DNA of 64,000 bases from PVC group bacterium (GCA_945870225.1 CAMBRF010000006.1:1-64000), one strand, 5' to 3'; counted from the stretch's first letter, positions 1 through 7,840 are shown. The notes: a model not told the origin generated them from the letters alone. A program made the numbers and translations.

Positions 1-7
1 GACCGAC

Positions 8-253
8 TTGCCAATGCTCACCTACTTGATTCTTCGTCGGCGCTATCTTTCCCCACGGGCAAATCAATGGCGATCGCCCGAGATGTGGGCAGGCGTACTC
101 ATGCTTGCATCCGTTCTGTATATCAAGATCACGCTCCTGCCGCAGCCAGTCAATATCATTACAGGCTTAGTTGTCGGCCTGCTGCTCTTCGTTTTTGACC
201 GACTGAGTCTAAAGAACTGGAAACAAGAAGGATCTGCCCAACCATCTCCTTGA
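8..253 (+). CDS. Small two-helix membrane protein, possibly 5'-truncated
   Basis: I do not recognise this protein of about 81 residues. It has two hydrophobic stretches, roughly residues 27-45 and 48-66, separated by a short Pro/Gln-containing turn, then a basic and polar tail, so it is probably an integral inner-membrane protein. The first codon available is TTG, with an ATG two codons later. The frame stays open to the left edge of the window, so the real start may lie outside. It lies on the same strand as the six small secreted or membrane genes that follow, but 67 bases separate it from the next one. Confidence 0.45.
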   Translation: MPMLTYLILRRRYLSPRANQWRSPEMWAGVLMLASVLYIKITLLPQPVNIITGLVVGLLLFVFDRLSLKNWKQEGSAQPSP

Positions 254-320
254 TCTTATTCCAGTAAGGCAGCGGACGGCCTCACTGAAAATCCTCAGAA
301 GTGACGTACGGGCACAAAAC

Positions 321-863
321 ATGAAATCCAGAGTGCCGATATTCCTCGCTGTGCTGGTTGCGTTGATAGGTCTTGCGGCTGAGCCGCCGTCGCCTTCCCT
401 AGTGGACAGCCAGATCGAGACGCTCATCGCCACACTCAATCTGATGATCATCCCCCCAAAGGGAACGGCAAGGTCGGAAGTCGACGCCGTGTATGGCCAG
501 CCAACAGAGGAGAAGGATTTAAGGGGCAAGGGCTCTGCCACCATGTACCCAATGCATGTCTACGCCCTGCTGCCAGCCGCCAAGGGGCAGGAGTTTCGGG
601 CGTTTCTGTATGTAACATACAAGGACGGTGTCATTCGGTTTACGGGCATCAATCACTATGCCGTTGTTCAAAATCGTGATTTTCAACCACATGCAGATGA
701 AGTGGCCAAAGAGAACCGACGGGTGCTCGTGGATCTTCTTGAGATTCAAGAGAAGTACATCGAGCAACTGCCAAAGGCATCTTGGAACAGAAAGACGTCC
801 GAACAAGGCGCGGCCCCGCTACCTCCGGCCCTGCAAGCGGGTCACTCGGAGGGTGCGCGCTGA
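321..863 (+). CDS. Secreted protein of unknown function
   Basis: The protein has 180 residues. It starts with a basic residue pair and a hydrophobic stretch (residues 4-19) typical of a Sec signal peptide, so the mature part is probably periplasmic or extracellular. A segment around residues 48-62 (GTARSEVDAVYGQPTEE) resembles the short 'G-x-[ST]-xx-[DE]V-xxxxGxP' helix-turn found in BamE/SmpA-like small lipoproteins, but the similarity is too short for a family call. The rest has no motif I know. The C-terminal tail, after about residue 155, is low in complexity and rich in Ala and Pro. The next gene begins 14 bases downstream. Confidence 0.6.
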   Translation: MKSRVPIFLAVLVALIGLAAEPPSPSLVDSQIETLIATLNLMIIPPKGTARSEVDAVYGQPTEEKDLRGKGSATMYPMHVYALLPAAKGQEFRAFLYVTYKDGVIRFTGINHYAVVQNRDFQPHADEVAKENRRVLVDLLEIQEKYIEQLPKASWNRKTSEQGAAPLPPALQAGHSEGAR

Positions 864-877
864 CATTCGGTGACAGA

Positions 878-1429
878 ATGAAAAGGAGCCCATACTTTCA
901 CTTTGGGATTGCATTCGTAGCCGAAGTGCTCTGCCTGGCTGCTTTGGCGCATTCATTCCGAGCAGCATGGAACTCTGCCTTCTGGGAGAGGATGTTCCTT
1001 CCGCTTGCTGTTGTCTCGGGAGTTGCCTTGCTTTACCTCGCAGGTTCCGCCTGCTGGTCTGTTGTCGCCTTGTGCCTCCGTGTTTCGCGCAAACACAGAA
1101 CAATTGCATTCCTTCTGTTGCTCCCATTCCTGTTTGCTGGATGCGGCACAATTGTCTCCATGCGAGACCCACCCAATGACCGAAACTACGTCTATTCAGG
1201 GGTCAGGCTTGATTGCTGGGCGGTGTTTGGCCCAGATTCCGAGTTCATACATCCCGTGCTCAAAGGCATCGGCGTGGTTGACCTACCCTTCAGCGCAGCC
1301 GCGGACACAATCTGCTTGCCGTACACCATCCCAAAAACAATTGTGGAGAAGAACAAGGGACAATTATCGAACCACACTTCGGACGGTATTCGTCAACCCG
1401 CGGACGGGTTGCCGAAACCGTCAAGGTGA
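878..1429 (+). CDS. YceK/YidQ-like (DUF1375) protein with an N-terminal membrane region
   Basis: The product has 183 residues from the ATG that follows the previous stop by 14 bases; the frame is open further upstream, but that part overlaps the previous gene. The C-terminal half carries the signature of small YceK/YidQ lipoproteins: a hydrophobic run ending in FAGCGTI, then YSGVRLD, then DLPFSAAADTICLPYTI. What is unusual is the N-terminal part. About 85 residues with two further hydrophobic segments (about 7-22 and 38-65) precede the lipobox-like Cys, whereas normal family members begin directly with the lipoprotein signal. The Cys may therefore sit at the end of a third transmembrane helix rather than be lipidated. 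The function of the family is unknown; family members are envelope proteins. Confidence 0.6.
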   Translation: MKRSPYFHFGIAFVAEVLCLAALAHSFRAAWNSAFWERMFLPLAVVSGVALLYLAGSACWSVVALCLRVSRKHRTIAFLLLLPFLFAGCGTIVSMRDPPNDRNYVYSGVRLDCWAVFGPDSEFIHPVLKGIGVVDLPFSAAADTICLPYTIPKTIVEKNKGQLSNHTSDGIRQPADGLPKPSR

Positions 1430-1443
1430 CCGTTGGGCAAAAT

Positions 1444-1836
1444 ATGAAGGTTCAACAAACATGGCAAATCATCAGGCCCATTGCACTGACTGCACTTTCA
1501 ATTACAGTTTTCGCGACCGCTATTAATGAGATCCCTCGTCTTCCGGGATTTGGGTCTGGGAAATTCTTATCGGACGTGGGATTCAAGTTTTTTGGATTAA
1601 CCACTCTGCTGTCCCTCTGCGCGATCGGAACAATACTGCGTGCACGTTGGTGGGATTTCACGCCGTCACTCGTTCTCGCACTCTGGATCATCCGCTTCGA
1701 CTTCTCGGAGTACTGGACGCAGAGATTGTTCCCATCCGTGATAGGCCCAATTGTCGTTGCTGCAACACTGGGGTTGCTGATGAGTCGATGGCGACAATCG
1801 CAACAGAAGAAATGCCCGGGCAAAGGCAATGATTAA
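1444..1836 (+). CDS. Integral membrane protein, unknown
   Basis: A 130-residue protein with about four hydrophobic segments (near residues 10-25, 48-65, 74-86 and 100-115) and a basic, Gln/Lys-rich cytosolic-looking tail. I do not recognise a family. The ATG at 1444 is chosen; a GTG at 1426 overlaps the previous stop codon and would add six residues. No convincing Shine-Dalgarno sequence precedes either start, and translational coupling to the preceding gene is possible. Confidence 0.5.
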   Translation: MKVQQTWQIIRPIALTALSITVFATAINEIPRLPGFGSGKFLSDVGFKFFGLTTLLSLCAIGTILRARWWDFTPSLVLALWIIRFDFSEYWTQRLFPSVIGPIVVAATLGLLMSRWRQSQQKKCPGKGND

Positions 1837-1857
1837 GATTGCCAACAAAACGTAGGA

Positions 1858-1889
1858 CCGTATTTTCAAACCTGCGGCTTGAAAAACGG
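1858..1889 (+). other. Imperfect stem-loop between two small genes
   Basis: The segment CCGTATTTTCAA at 1858-1869 and TTGAAAAACGG at 1879-1889 can pair with a single bulge around a 9-base loop. It sits 22 bases after the stop of the membrane protein gene. There is no following T tract, so it may be an attenuator or weak terminator, or have no function. Confidence 0.3.
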
Positions 1890-1914
1890 TTAAGGTAGTC
1901 GTTCGGCATCAGAA

Positions 1915-2259
1915 ATGACGATCAGGAAATGGATAAAGGTCACGGTTGTGGTGCTGGCGGCGAGCGTGGGCACCCTCTGTTCACTGTGCTGTTTCCCGAT
2001 CATGGTGGTGACAGACGGTTGCCAGTGCGGATACGAGAGGAGATGGTACGAGATGCCCGACAGTCCTTGGCATCGGCACCGCTTTTGCATGCGGATTGGG
2101 TGTGTTGGAAACGCCACCCATGCCCATGAAATGTGGGATGCTCAGTGGGGTGTGTGGTGCAAATTGCCATGCAGAAATGAGCCGAACCCCCCTTCGGCAG
2201 GATACGCTCGCAAGCTCGCCGCCGGAAAAGGTGCCCGTTCGGTGGAGGAAAAAAGATGA
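1915..2259 (+). CDS. Small Cys-rich exported protein, unknown
   Basis: A 114-residue protein with a basic start and a hydrophobic segment at about residues 8-24 that looks like a signal peptide or single membrane anchor. The mature part is rich in Cys, Trp and His (for example CQCGYERRWYEMP and WDAQWGVWCKLPC), suggesting disulfides or metal binding outside the cytoplasm. No family is recognised. It overlaps the next gene by four bases (ATGA), so the two are probably translationally coupled. Confidence 0.5.
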   Translation: MTIRKWIKVTVVVLAASVGTLCSLCCFPIMVVTDGCQCGYERRWYEMPDSPWHRHRFCMRIGCVGNATHAHEMWDAQWGVWCKLPCRNEPNPPSAGYARKLAAGKGARSVEEKR

Positions 2260-2804
2260 AATACTTGCTTGGTGCTTTATTGCTGATGGCGTCAGTTGCT
2301 CTGGCGTCAGATGACGACGTCACGTGGTCACCACCGGTCAATGGGTTGCGGGCACGGCTTGTCGTCCTGCCACCGACCGGAACGAATACGCCGTTCTGCC
2401 GTGTGCTGATTGAGATTCAGAATAATGATAACGTGGCAGGCCAGAAGAAGATCCGGTTCTCACCGGACAAACTGGATCTGCACGTCACAGACAAAGCGGG
2501 AAAAGAACTGCCGGTTGCCAACGGACCGTACGATGGGATGTCCCCTTTGTGGGAACCGACACTCCTCCCGTATGCGGGCAACATCAAGTTCCAGATAAGT
2601 TTTCCAGGCCTCGGCTACCATCCGGCGAAAGACAAGACGATTGTGGACGTTGGACAGGGCAAGGCTTGGATTGTTCCGCAAGACGGTTCGGCATACTGGC
2701 TATCGGGCAAACTGACTATCCCGAAGGAACAGGGAGATCATCCGCACATGGTTTGGAGTGGCGCTTTGGCGTTACCGAAGGTGGAAATCCCGAAATCGCA
2801 GTGA
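2256..2804 (+). CDS. Secreted protein of unknown function
   Basis: The protein has 182 residues with a clear signal peptide (residues 1-17, ending in ALAS). The mature region is predicted to be mostly beta strand: alternating hydrophobic residues, RARLVVLPP, CRVLIEIQNN and IKFQISFPGLGY. It resembles small immunoglobulin-like or C2-like periplasmic domains common in Planctomycetes and Verrucomicrobia, but I cannot name a family. It starts in the ATGA overlap with the upstream Cys-rich gene; the two may work together at the cell surface. Confidence 0.6.
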   Translation: MKYLLGALLLMASVALASDDDVTWSPPVNGLRARLVVLPPTGTNTPFCRVLIEIQNNDNVAGQKKIRFSPDKLDLHVTDKAGKELPVANGPYDGMSPLWEPTLLPYAGNIKFQISFPGLGYHPAKDKTIVDVGQGKAWIVPQDGSAYWLSGKLTIPKEQGDHPHMVWSGALALPKVEIPKSQ

Positions 2805-2826
2805 GGCCGAACGTTCGCCATGTGAA

Positions 2827-3336
2827 ATGAAAACCAACAGGACAAAGAGATGGATTTCCGTGGCGGTCGTCGCTGGGCTCTGTGTGGCAATCCGTTTCGC
2901 CAGCCCCGTAGACGACCAGATTCAGTATGCGGCATCCTCGGCCGCTTGGTCCGGGAACTTGCTGAAACTCCGCATGACCCGCCTGCTGGGCGTTGACATC
3001 CATAAGCCGGTTCCGGGCCGAGGTCCATTGCTTGTGTGGGCCGCATGGACCGGACAGCAGAAAGTCATCGCCTATCTGCTAGCCGCAGGAGTTAGTATCG
3101 AGACAAAGGACAAGTTCGGCGGGACGGCTCTATCCAGGGCCGCGCAAGAGGGCCACATTGAGACAGTGCGGATATTGATCAACGCGGGTGCGAATGTGAA
3201 CGTGCAAGACATGGAGGGAGGCAATACACCCTTGGATCTCTGTCGGATGAACTGCCGGAGGAAGGGAATTGATCCGGCACCCATTACTGATCTCTTGGCA
3301 AAGGCTGGGGGCAAGGCTGAAACAACCAAAGAATGA
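2827..3336 (+). CDS. Exported ankyrin-repeat protein
   Basis: The product has 169 residues from the ATG at 2827; an earlier in-frame start at 2758 lies inside the previous gene. A signal-peptide-like or anchor segment covers residues about 8-23. About two to three ankyrin repeats follow: GPLLVWAAWTGQQKVIAYLLAAG, then GTALSRAAQEGHIETVRILINAGANVN, then GNTPLDLC. Ankyrin repeats are protein-binding modules; the partner is unknown. It closes the run of small same-strand genes at the left end. No terminator-like hairpin is visible between it and the convergent metalloprotease gene 73 bases away. Confidence 0.7.
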   Translation: MKTNRTKRWISVAVVAGLCVAIRFASPVDDQIQYAASSAAWSGNLLKLRMTRLLGVDIHKPVPGRGPLLVWAAWTGQQKVIAYLLAAGVSIETKDKFGGTALSRAAQEGHIETVRILINAGANVNVQDMEGGNTPLDLCRMNCRRKGIDPAPITDLLAKAGGKAETTKE

Positions 3337-3409
3337 AGACGAACCAGGCCTCGCTCGATATTATCGCTGGCGCGGCTCAGGCGAATTCTGGTGTTAGAGT
3401 CACGGGGTA

Positions 3410-5782
3410 TCAATAGTTAGTGGCGGTAACCCGGTAAAAGATCAGGCTGTCATTCGGCTGACCGGTCCAGGAGTTGATCGGCGGCGTGCGGGCAGCCGTG
3501 GTGTAGGGACGCCAGACCGGGGTTGGGGTCAAGAGGTTGGTGCAGTATTCAATGAGATACGGGCTGACGATTCCATTGGTGCTGCTATGCCATGTCAGGA
3601 CGAATCCGGATTCGGAAAGCGACAGCGTGCTGTTGATGGCAAAGGTGTCGTTGCTGATCGGGCTTGTACCGGTCAGGTATTCCTGCCAGGTCAGCAGGGA
3701 ATCGGTGTCATCATTCCCCTGGTCCGTCAACAAGCTGTAGCGGTCGAGCCAGGTGTAAGGCGTGCCCTGGGGTGTCAGAGGGGGACGGGCGGCCGTGACG
3801 GCGACGTCGTCGATGCATACGCCGTAGCCAAAGCGGGCATTGCCCTCGAAGGCAATGAAATAGCTGGCGCTCGGCGAGGGAAGCGGGATGGACCGCTGCG
3901 TCCAGGTCGCTACATTATTGGTGTAGGTGGCCAGCAGGGTCCAGGGATTGCCGCTCGCGGTTTTGTAGTAAAGGCGGAGGTGATCCTGATCAGGGGGCCA
4001 CACTTTCATGCAGTGCCAGAACGTCAATGTCGGGCTCAGGGTGTAGGCCCCGAAGTCGAGCTTGGGCGAGATAAGGCGGGTGATGTGATCATTCGTGCTT
4101 TGCGAAGACAGGCAGGCATTGTACGAGCCGCCATGGGCTGTTGCCGGATTAGTTTGCACGCCGCCGCCCATGAACACCCAGCTGATGCCGCCGCTGACGA
4201 TGTCCTGGTTCCAGCCCTGGGGCAAGCTTCCGGCGGACTCGAAGTTCTCGGTGTAGGGAACCGTGCAGGGTTCGTCGTCAATGACTTGTACGGTCGCCTG
4301 CGTGATGGCACCCGCGAGGGCGGAGGTGATGTTGCTCAAGGCGATGGTGAAGTTTTCGGATGACTCCTTAATGCCGTCGTTCAGGATCGGAATGGTAATG
4401 ATCCGGTCTGTATTGTCCCAATTCGCCCAGGTCAAGGATCCAGTCGCGCTGATAAAGTCGGCCCCTGCCGTGGCGGTTCCGGCCACCGTGGCATAGACGG
4501 CGCTGGCCGCCCCTGCTGAACCCCCGACACGGCTGACGCGGACCGTGGCGCTTCCGCCATCTTCGGAGACCATGTAAAGGGCGGCGGAGAATTGGAGCGC
4601 GCCGGCAGGTTGGCCTCCGGTGTAAGCCCAGTGCAGGGTGTAGGCGCCGGATTCATTGCTGTAGTAGCTGGCCAAAGCAATGCGGTAGTTGACTCCCGTG
4701 AAGACCATCAGGTTGGTGCCGCTGACCCCGCCTCCCGTACCATCGTCATCGTTTGAGACGATGGGGGAAAGGGCGTTGACCGACGTTCCGGTGTAGACGG
4801 CGAGCACGGTGTCGAACGAACTGCCGTGGGTGTCGAGGGTCAGGACTCCGTTTGAGGCCGGGGTGAAGGAGAACCAGACGGATCGATACGGACCCAGGTC
4901 TGCATGGGCGGGTTCGCCGGTTTCGGCGGTGGCGAAATTATTGCTGCCCTGGGCGGTGCCGCTGGATCCGGTCAGAGTGAACGCATTGGTGAAGTTATCG
5001 TTGAGGGGCGGTGCCGAGCGGTAGCCGGCCACCACATTCATGGTCTCCCTCAGCGTGCGGGCGTTGTCGCCGTTGGCGGCATGACCTGCCGTGATCCCCA
5101 TGTAGGTTTTCAGCGGCGAGGAAAACTGCGGGCATTCACTGTAGTAGTTGTCATATCCATCACTGTTATAAGCCATGATCGTGTGGTAGGGCACCCCGTT
5201 GGTCCCGGTGAAATACCAGCCTGCCGAATAGGTGTTCAGGTTGGTGTTGGGACCCGGGGATTCAATTTGGAATTTGCTGTGATGGGCGCCCAGGTTATGG
5301 CCGACCTCATGGGTGGCGGTGTGGCTGATGGCGACGGAACGGATGGAGTTGACCGTGAAGGCGTAGCTCGGCGACCCGTTGGTGTTGCCCAGCATATAGC
5401 CGTATCCCACATATCCGTAAGCCGATCCCGTGTCTTCGAGCATGAGGACGACATCGGCGGCGTAAAGGTCGCGCCACTGGTGGGCCGTGGCGAGGGTGCC
5501 TGAGCCCGCCTGCAAAGCGTCAAGGTCGGTGGCGAGAGAGGAATAGGTGTAAGCCACATCACCGGCATAGGCTAGTTCAAAGGTCAGGTCGATGCCGCTG
5601 TTGAGAGTCGCCTGATTCATCTTGTTGACGGTTTGGGCGGCAAAAGTGGCCATCCCGCCGCCGTTGTTATCGGCCCAGGTTTTGGCGGTCGTATCGTAGA
5701 CGACCAGTACCTGGATGGTGGCGGCCTGCGCCTTGATGACGGCGGCGATCAAGGAGAGGAGGATCGGGCGCCAGATTTTCAC
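3410..5782 (-). CDS. Secreted reprolysin-type (M12B-like) zinc metalloprotease, multidomain
   Basis: A 790-residue exported protease. After a signal peptide (residues 1-20), a metzincin catalytic domain carries HEVGHNLGAHH at residues 158-168 (zinc-binding HExxHxxGxxH) and a Met-turn Met at about 203 in TIMAYNSDGY. Downstream come a PPC-like beta-sandwich (about 255-390), a Calx-beta module (about 397-508, with AGADFISATGSLTW), a choice-of-anchor J/MAM-like domain (about 510-675) and a C-terminal stretch with NDDTDSLLTWQEYLTGTSP, which resembles the modules ending many verrucomicrobial secreted proteins. No propeptide is present in this reading frame; a propeptide-like protein is encoded just upstream. 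It starts with GTG inside a GTGA overlap with that gene and is the last gene of a three-gene minus-strand unit. Confidence 0.85.
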   Translation of the reverse strand: MKIWRPILLSLIAAVIKAQAATIQVLVVYDTTAKTWADNNGGGMATFAAQTVNKMNQATLNSGIDLTFELAYAGDVAYTYSSLATDLDALQAGSGTLATAHQWRDLYAADVVLMLEDTGSAYGYVGYGYMLGNTNGSPSYAFTVNSIRSVAISHTATHEVGHNLGAHHSKFQIESPGPNTNLNTYSAGWYFTGTNGVPYHTIMAYNSDGYDNYYSECPQFSSPLKTYMGITAGHAANGDNARTLRETMNVVAGYRSAPPLNDNFTNAFTLTGSSGTAQGSNNFATAETGEPAHADLGPYRSVWFSFTPASNGVLTLDTHGSSFDTVLAVYTGTSVNALSPIVSNDDDGTGGGVSGTNLMVFTGVNYRIALASYYSNESGAYTLHWAYTGGQPAGALQFSAALYMVSEDGGSATVRVSRVGGSAGAASAVYATVAGTATAGADFISATGSLTWANWDNTDRIITIPILNDGIKESSENFTIALSNITSALAGAITQATVQVIDDEPCTVPYTENFESAGSLPQGWNQDIVSGGISWVFMGGGVQTNPATAHGGSYNACLSSQSTNDHITRLISPKLDFGAYTLSPTLTFWHCMKVWPPDQDHLRLYYKTASGNPWTLLATYTNNVATWTQRSIPLPSPSASYFIAFEGNARFGYGVCIDDVAVTAARPPLTPQGTPYTWLDRYSLLTDQGNDDTDSLLTWQEYLTGTSPISNDTFAINSTLSLSESGFVLTWHSSTNGIVSPYLIEYCTNLLTPTPVWRPYTTAARTPPINSWTGQPNDSLIFYRVTATNY

Positions 5783-6330
5783 CGTTTGATCCTTGGTCCC
5801 GGCTCGGGGGGCGGGATGCGCGCGGGGAGATCGATCCGTGCGGGTTGGTTTTCGGTGTCCATCTCCAGGATCATCTGGGTCCGTGCGGGGCCGGTGCAGC
5901 GGATGCTAAAGTAGGCTTTTGTGGCAAGATCCTGCAAGGTCCCGATGACCATGCCCTTGTTGGCTGTCAGGGTCACCGTGCCGAGAGTCGAACCGGGCAG
6001 CGATCCGATCAGGGAAACGGAACCGAAACGGTCAAGGGTGAGGCGCTGGACGGTGACGGCATAGGTGAGATTGCTCATCACCTCGATCAGGATGACGTCA
6101 CCGGGTTTGACGGCGGTTCCGGGGGCGAGGAGGGTTGAATTGAGGATGACGGCCCGCGACCGTTTCACGTAGTTCTCAGCCTGGACGGTCATGGGGGTGC
6201 GGATCTCGCCCGATACCAGGCGGTGGGTCGTGTTGGTTGGAGCCGCTACAGCGAGGGATGCGAGACAAACCAAGCCGCCGAGCTCAAGAATGAAACACCT
6301 ACGAGGGCGGCATGGCATGTGGCGGATCAT
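5779..6330 (-). CDS. Secreted propeptide-like protein paired with the metalloprotease
   Basis: The protein has 183 residues with a signal-peptide-like N terminus (about residues 12-30, ending in AVAAP). The C-terminal half (about 105-170: GSLPGSTLGTVTLTANKG, then VIGTLQDLATKAYFSIRC) follows the pattern I associate with the region before the catalytic domain of bacterial M12-type proteases, roughly 'G-xx-xGs-xxxVtLt-xxxG-xxGti-xxxxxxYxIr'. The downstream gene encodes exactly such a protease lacking its own propeptide. The two frames overlap by four bases (GTGA), and each has its own signal peptide, so this looks like a trans-acting chaperone/inhibitor rather than a frameshifted single gene. 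The propeptide assignment is an inference from a remembered pattern. Confidence 0.55.
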   Translation of the reverse strand: MIRHMPCRPRRCFILELGGLVCLASLAVAAPTNTTHRLVSGEIRTPMTVQAENYVKRSRAVILNSTLLAPGTAVKPGDVILIEVMSNLTYAVTVQRLTLDRFGSVSLIGSLPGSTLGTVTLTANKGMVIGTLQDLATKAYFSIRCTGPARTQMILEMDTENQPARIDLPARIPPPEPGPRIKR

Positions 6331-7502
6331 TTTACACCGGCATCCTTGATGGTCACGTTCCGGATGTTGGCGGGGCCGGACTCGAGGAACACTTCTCCAC
6401 CCCGGTTGTCATGGCGCCGGACGGTCCCGATCACAGAGTCCGCCAGTGAGCCGCCCACCAGGACGGCCTCCCTGGCCCGTGAAAGGATACGGTCAATCAC
6501 CAGTCGATGGGTGTCGCCCAGGGGGGTGATGCCGCCCCATGCCGGATTATTGTCGCCGATTTTCACCGCCGCCTTGGCCTGGACGCCGTCCGGGGACGTG
6601 TCGATCAGTCCGTCCAGGATGACGTCATGCAGCCGGACTCCGTGTCCGTTCAGGAAACGCACGATGTGGTTCCTACCCCTTGAATGGCCGACCACGTTGC
6701 GGATCATGATGTGGCGGATGTCATCGCAGCGGCCTTCCCATCGCTCAGGCCCGCAGATCTGTGTGGCCTCCAGCCCCCCGGATTCAGCAGGGTGGTGGGA
6801 GGAACCTGTCAGCGCCACCAGATCATCCCCCGTATAGCCGGTGATGTTCTCAATCAGGATATCGTGGCAGCCCGCGCGCAGGTCGAGCCCGTCCTGATTG
6901 AGGATGACGGCCGAAACCCCGTCGATCAGCGGCTCGCCGGTTGAGGCGAAATCGATATCCCGCACCTTGCCATGCGAGCAATGTTCCAGTGAGATCCCCC
7001 AGCAATGCGGTTCGACGATGGTGAGGTTCTCGATGCGGAAGCGGTCCACGCGTGCCAGCAGGATGCCGAGGTTGCGCCAGTCCCCCGTCTGGCTTTCCCC
7101 TGCCACGCCGGCATCGGTCCCGTAGGTAGGCTGTCCCAGGGTTTTTGCGCTGTCTCCTGTCGCACGGGGGTGCACGGCCCCTTCCAGCACGGCCCGTCCG
7201 CGGCCGATGATCTGGATGTCATGCATCGGCTGGATGGACCGGATACCCTGCCCGCAGTTGGCGCTGCGGATGAAGTTATCCCGGCAGCGGTCCGAAAGGC
7301 GGATCCGGCAAGCGTCGAGTTCCAGGGTCATTCTGGAGGGCAGGAGGATGGCGGAATCGATTTCCCAGCCTTCATGCGGCTTGCCGCCAGCGTGGTTCAT
7401 GCGGGGAATCACCACGCGCCCGCTGCCATCGGCCACGGCGGCATCGATCGCCTGCTGGATGCGCTCACTGTCCCGGCCTTTGAAATCATTGGGTGTAATC
7501 AT
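6327..7502 (-). CDS. Right-handed beta-helix glycosidase/lyase, GH28-like
   Basis: A 391-residue protein with the pattern of the pectin-lyase fold: repeated short strands such as IQIIGRGRAVLEG, FRIENLTIVEP and ILIENITGY. The central segment NQDGLDLRAGCHDILIENIT followed by TGDDLVALTG resembles the NxDGxD and DD acidic motifs of GH28 polygalacturonases. No signal peptide is visible, so it may act in the cytoplasm on imported oligosaccharides. A TTG six codons upstream (7520) is an alternative start; neither has a good ribosome-binding site. It overlaps the propeptide-like gene by ATGA and heads the unit that ends with the metalloprotease, an odd mixture of functions. The precise substrate cannot be told. 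Confidence 0.7.
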   Translation of the reverse strand: MITPNDFKGRDSERIQQAIDAAVADGSGRVVIPRMNHAGGKPHEGWEIDSAILLPSRMTLELDACRIRLSDRCRDNFIRSANCGQGIRSIQPMHDIQIIGRGRAVLEGAVHPRATGDSAKTLGQPTYGTDAGVAGESQTGDWRNLGILLARVDRFRIENLTIVEPHCWGISLEHCSHGKVRDIDFASTGEPLIDGVSAVILNQDGLDLRAGCHDILIENITGYTGDDLVALTGSSHHPAESGGLEATQICGPERWEGRCDDIRHIMIRNVVGHSRGRNHIVRFLNGHGVRLHDVILDGLIDTSPDGVQAKAAVKIGDNNPAWGGITPLGDTHRLVIDRILSRAREAVLVGGSLADSVIGTVRRHDNRGGEVFLESGPANIRNVTIKDAGVK

Positions 7503-7668
7503 AATGCTTGCCGTGTCCAAGTTGAGATAGAAGGGTCAATACATTTATACATTTTCGTGAATGTCGGCAGAAAAACCGCTATTCCTCAGAAAATTATCGC
7601 AATACGAGGGTACAGAGACAAGAAAGAATGCAGGTTGGACGCATAAAAGAGGCAGCAGCGTGAAGAAT

Positions 7669-7697
7669 TTCGACAGGATTTACAGGATGAACTGAAT
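7669..7697 (+). repeat. GACAGGATTTACAGGAT-type dispersed motif
   Basis: The sequence TCGACAGGATTTACAGGATG here recurs in diverged form as CTTGACAGAATTTACAGAATG at about 20690-20710, each followed by a GAAtGG/GGAATaGG tail. Both copies lie in divergent intergenic regions next to copies of the roughly 90-bp palindromic repeat. The similarity to 'GACAGGATTAACAGGATTTACAGGAT' repeats seen between genes in many bacteria is from general knowledge. Confidence 0.45.
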
Positions 7698-7750
7698 GGA
7701 AATACGGTCACAAAATGAAACAAGAATAATTCTTTCAATAATCTTTTCGT

Positions 7751-7840
7751 GCTGAATCTTTTGGTGCGTCTTTTTTGATGCCCCGCGCACAGGGCGGTGC
7801 TACATTTCGCTCCTCGCGCTATCTGATGTAGCACCGATCT
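7751..7840 (+). repeat. Roughly 90-bp palindromic dispersed repeat, copy 1
   Basis: It matches the reverse complement of 20589-20677 in three blocks: 18 of 20 bases (7751-7770), 26 of 27 bases (around CCCGCGCACAGGGCGGTGCT, 7782-7808) and 22 of 22 bases at the end (7819-7840), with diverged spacers of similar length. Internally CGGTGCTACAT (7795-7805) and ATGTAGCACCG (7827-7837) form a perfect 11-bp inverted repeat. The pattern of conserved palindromic arms with variable spacers is like REP/BIME elements. Confidence 0.8.

Noticed and set aside
5779-5782. Frameshift error splitting one protease gene
   Set aside because: Both reading frames begin with their own signal-peptide-like segment and join through a tidy GTGA overlap, so two proteins are more likely. 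Kept as a possible refutation of the split-propeptide finding.
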